From: Entophlyctis helioformis
Lineage: Eukaryota; Chytridiomycota; Chytridiomycetes; Chytridiales; Chytriomycetaceae
Direction of reading: 5' to 3'
Assembly: GCA_025526915.1 (NCBI GenBank)
Contig: JAHLKH010000108.1
Span: 27,998-91,997 of the forward strand
Length of the DNA: 64,000 nucleotides
The translations under genes were made by a program, and so were the position numbers. Positions within the stretch are counted from its first letter, which is position 1. Each line of letters opens with the position of its first letter. The notes under the pieces are model-generated. The model had not been told where the DNA came from, made no database searches, and was given only the letters and a program-made list of their open reading frames with translations. Shown here in pieces: positions 60,944-64,000 of the stretch.

Positions 60944-63900
60944 TGGTAGTGGTCAAACAAGTCACTGTGTGGGATGCAGGTCAAGTGACTTGAGGGCAGG
61001 CTGTCTGCGTGCTGGTCGCTGCTGGACGACGGATGGACCGTGTCTTGAACGCCACAGGACGGCAGGCTGATCTGGTCCCATGAGGCCACATGCGACTTGA
61101 AGTGTTTCCGCGTTTGAGGCTGTGGGACAACAGGCGGAGCATTTCGTGCACAATCCTGGATGAATAGATGCATTGCCTCGATGTCTGCAAGGTACTCTGT
61201 CGTGGCTGGATTGCTGTCAGGTTTTGTGTGTGTCAAGTAGAGCGGCCGGTGTCCAAAGAGCAGATGCCACAGTGCGACAATCCCGATGTTGGTGGCTCCA
61301 AGCACGTCGCGGTGGTAGACAGTCTTGCATGGTATGCACTCGTAGCGTCGCAGGTTGGTGCGGTTCTCGTATGGGATCCGCTGCTTGCACTGCGGGCACA
61401 TCTGGCTGGTCAGGTTCTCATTGCAGCGGTAGATCTGTGTGTGTGTGTGTGTGGTCAGTTGGTGCACAGATGGACGGATGGATGGACAGCGTGGCATCAG
61501 ACGCACATAGGCATATCCAGACGACCGCAGATGCCTGATGAGAAACTTCTCAAACACAGCGTGCCGACCACCTTGGCCTGTAAAGTCGATGCCAAATGCC
61601 CACACAACGGGAACGTCCTTCTCTGTTGGCTTGTCACAGCGGCCTTGAGACGCAGCAGATGCGCGCTCTCCAGTGGTCGAGCCTGCCAGCTTCATGATGC
61701 CCTCAAGAGCATTTCCGCGATCAGACGTGCTGTTGCTGCGCTTGGTGAACCGCTTGGCCTTGACCTTCTGTGGAATGCCATGCCATGCCATGCCATCCAG
61801 TACAATCAGCAGGCGATCAAGCAGCTTGGCAGCCATGTCAATGGACATCCAGAACCAGAGAAAACGTACCCGTGCATTCAGGAATGGCGAGCAGTACGCA
61901 TGGCAGCGCAGATCCCAAAAGGCTCTCTCGCCAGGCTTGACGTTTGGATCGGCATGCTTTGCTGTCTTGAAGGCAATGGCCGCCTGGATGTCTGCAGCCT
62001 TGGCATATCGATTGTTGAGCCTGGCACAGGAGGCATGTGCTGTGAGTTGATCTGGTCAAGAGTGCGCATGGCAGAGTCATTGCATGCATACCACCGCTGA
62101 AAGTCACGCTCAGCTTGAAACATGCCAGAGGAGAGCACGTAGTTGGACTCGAGCTTATACGAAAAGTCTCTGAGATCAACCAAGATGCTGGATGCGCCAT
62201 ACAGATACCGCTGGCCCCAATCAAAGCTGACAACGCGAACAGTCTGGTAGCCTTGGTCAGTGAACAGGTTGTTGGCGTTGATGATGTCGCGCAGTCGCTG
62301 CGAGGCGTAAAAGTTGCGCTGGGCCTGTCGTGCCATGGCATGAGTGAGGAATGTGCAGTGCATGTGCACCAATGCGTGAGGTTAGCAGGCAAGTGGCTTA
62401 CAGGATTGGGCGTGTATGGCTTGGCGGCTGATGGGTCGGCAGGATCGGCGGCTGTGGATGGCATGTCAGTCGGTGTGGACAACAAGAACGTGTCTGAATT
62501 GGCACAGCAACTCACATTCGCCATTAATGTAATCGGGCTCGCCATCAGCCTCGTCAACAAGCCACGGCTGCTCGCCTGAAGACGCTGCGTTGGGATCTGC
62601 AGAGCAAGGCGGCAGTCAGAATCCATGTGTGCACCATCGCATTCAAGCACGCCACATACACCAAGGTGACTCTGGACGGTTTGTGCGGCAGTCCAGTGCC
62701 AGCTGGTAGATGCTGTATCCATCTGTCATGATGCTGCCAAGTAGGATCGCCTTGGCTGGTCTTGCTGGACGCACAGCATCAATCGCAGCCTTGATATGCT
62801 TCTCGCGCTCCTTGCCAACCAGACCCTGCTCATCAGCCTCTTGCGTCGCCTTGGCTGTGGCATCGGCAACCGCGTCCATCTCATCTTTGGCTTCTGAAGG
62901 TGTCTGGAAGCGACCGTTCTTGGGGCGGAGACCTGGGAGAAGGATGTCAAAGATGCAAACCTCGCGACTTGCGCTGAATGCGTCTTGGATGTCCTTGTTG
63001 GATGACGCAAGAGCTGACTTGGCATCTTCATAGCCTTGGAGAAAAGTGCAGTGTCAGCATCAAATTGTGTACACATGGCATATACAGGCAGCGCGACCAA
63101 CCAAGTGCAGCCAGAAGCTGTAGTCTCAATGCCTGCAAAGCAGGATCCTGATTGCCACGGATGCGCTCATCCTTTGTCCTCATCACCGCCAGAAAGAGCG
63201 TCGTCTCCAGTGATGAGGACAAATGGATCACGGCCTGCAGGCTGTGGACACAACTTGAGGGATGAGCCTGCGAGATCACACAACTGCTTGAACTTGCCAG
63301 CCTCTGGCAGCGACTTGTTGCGCACGACCGCCGTGAGCCTGTGCAGTGCTTGTGGATCTCGACAACGTGTCCGTCTTGTCTGGTCGACAGTGGCATGCCA
63401 GACATGGCGTCCCCGGTGGCTGTATCCATTGCCTTGGCAAATTCCGCTGCCTTGTCAGCAGATATACCAGGAATCAGTCGGTGGATTGCCCAGTCAATGA
63501 GCATCGACTGGTGGGTCATGAAGTGCACAGCAAGCATGCCACAGATGCCCCGTGCAAGGTTGCTGTAGATGTCGTTCCGAGCAGCTGCACACAAACTGTC
63601 GTCAAGCCTGCCAGGCAAAACGGCATGCATCGTGCTTGCGTCCATGTGCACAATGGCTGACAGCAATGAGCCGGCCTGCGTCGCGTCCATCTTGGCTGCC
63701 CGCGCCACACCAGCCCGCATCTTGGTCATGCTGTCCCAGATCATCTGCTGCGTCCATTCGCGGTGATGATCATCTGCATGATGGTCACAATCCACGAGTG
63801 GGCCACATGCTTTGTCGCCCGCGGCATGACCGACTCCTGACCGGTGAGAATGTAGCCCAGGTATCGCAGAAGCATCGTGACGGCTCCCTCGCCACTAGAG

Positions 63901-64000
63901 GTGCTGTTTGTGAGCACCTTGAGCAGATCATTTGCCGATGGTACTGCCCGTTGTAGTGGTGACTCGATGGCTGGTGGTTGGGCATCGGTGCTGCTGGATG
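60937..64000 (-). pseudogene. Fanzor copy B: TnpB-like RNA-guided nuclease gene, 5' part outside window
   Basis: Same layout as copy A on the other strand. RuvC-I is VVSFDWGQRYLYGAS (about 62208-62235), then WLNNRYAKA, ERAFWDLRCHAYCSPFLNARV, VVWAFGIDFTGQGGR, CNENLTSQMCPQC with the Glu at 61417-61419, and YECIPCKTVYHRDVLGATNIG (zinc ribbon plus RuvC-III Asp). Introns match those of A in place and partly in sequence (for example the one starting GTATGTGGCGTGCTTG at about 62660). The C-terminal half is one clean spliced frame, where A has a lost base. Toward the N-terminus there are shifts: a 2-nt insertion near 63755 and a compensating pair near 63350 and 63215. The tail (KPDSNPATTEY to the stop) differs from A. 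Whether a neighbour nuclease precedes it lies outside the window. Confidence 0.85.

Overview
The window looks like nuclear DNA from a zoosporic (flagellated) fungus, most probably a chytrid. This is an inference from gene content; no marker gene was searched. Genes are split by short GT-AG introns (about 50-250 nt), sit close together on both strands and include fungal-type products (NADPH oxidase, FMP25-like RCC1 protein, CBS/PB1 protein, MHYT protein). They also include cilium or flagellum genes that non-flagellated fungi have lost: a CFAP144 homologue, a tectonic, a centrin-like EF-hand protein and katanin-like KATNAL2.

Layout. 1-0.8 kb: 3' end of an SMG6-type PIN nuclease gene. 0.9-19.7 kb: LURP-one-related protein (-), rhodopsin-like GPCR (+), proteasome beta4 (-), HemW/RSAD1 radical SAM protein (-), an unrecognised ORF (-), P5A-type ATPase SPF1 (-), a short LYR protein (+), AMMECR1 (-), MHYT protein (+) and a CBS/PB1 protein (-). 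19.7-29.7 kb is an accessory island: weak hypothetical ORFs, a minisatellite, an XPG/FEN1-like nuclease gene of about 11 exons, and a Fanzor (eukaryotic TnpB-like RNA-guided nuclease) gene broken by single-base shifts. 29.7-31.6 kb: mitochondrial FMP25-like RCC1 protein. 31.6-38.8 kb: two paralogous ankyrin-repeat genes flanking a cytochrome P450, each followed by an antisense reverse-transcriptase remnant. 39-60.6 kb is a dense housekeeping block: VPS20, KATNAL2, a GUCD1-like protein, UTP4, an acylated small protein, NADPH oxidase, CFAP144, centrin-like protein, an unrecognised small protein, a DHHC palmitoyltransferase and a tectonic. 60.7-64 kb: a second Fanzor copy on the minus strand, running off the window.

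The main result is the pair of Fanzor elements (A, plus strand, ending at 29669; B, minus strand, ending at 60734). They share exon-intron structure, the RuvC and zinc-ribbon motifs, and about 210-227 nt of conserved sequence just after the coding region. That tail contains a 40-nt identical block and a conserved hairpin, and both copies end at the same terminal motif. This is what is expected of a guide (omega) RNA scaffold at the right end of the element. Upstream of copy A, a spliced reading frame can be followed from an XPG/FEN1-like nuclease domain to the edge of the Fanzor region, so the two nucleases may be one fused gene or two genes carried together.

All splice boundaries were derived by eye from GT/AG sites and frame continuity and may be off by a base or use an alternative site.
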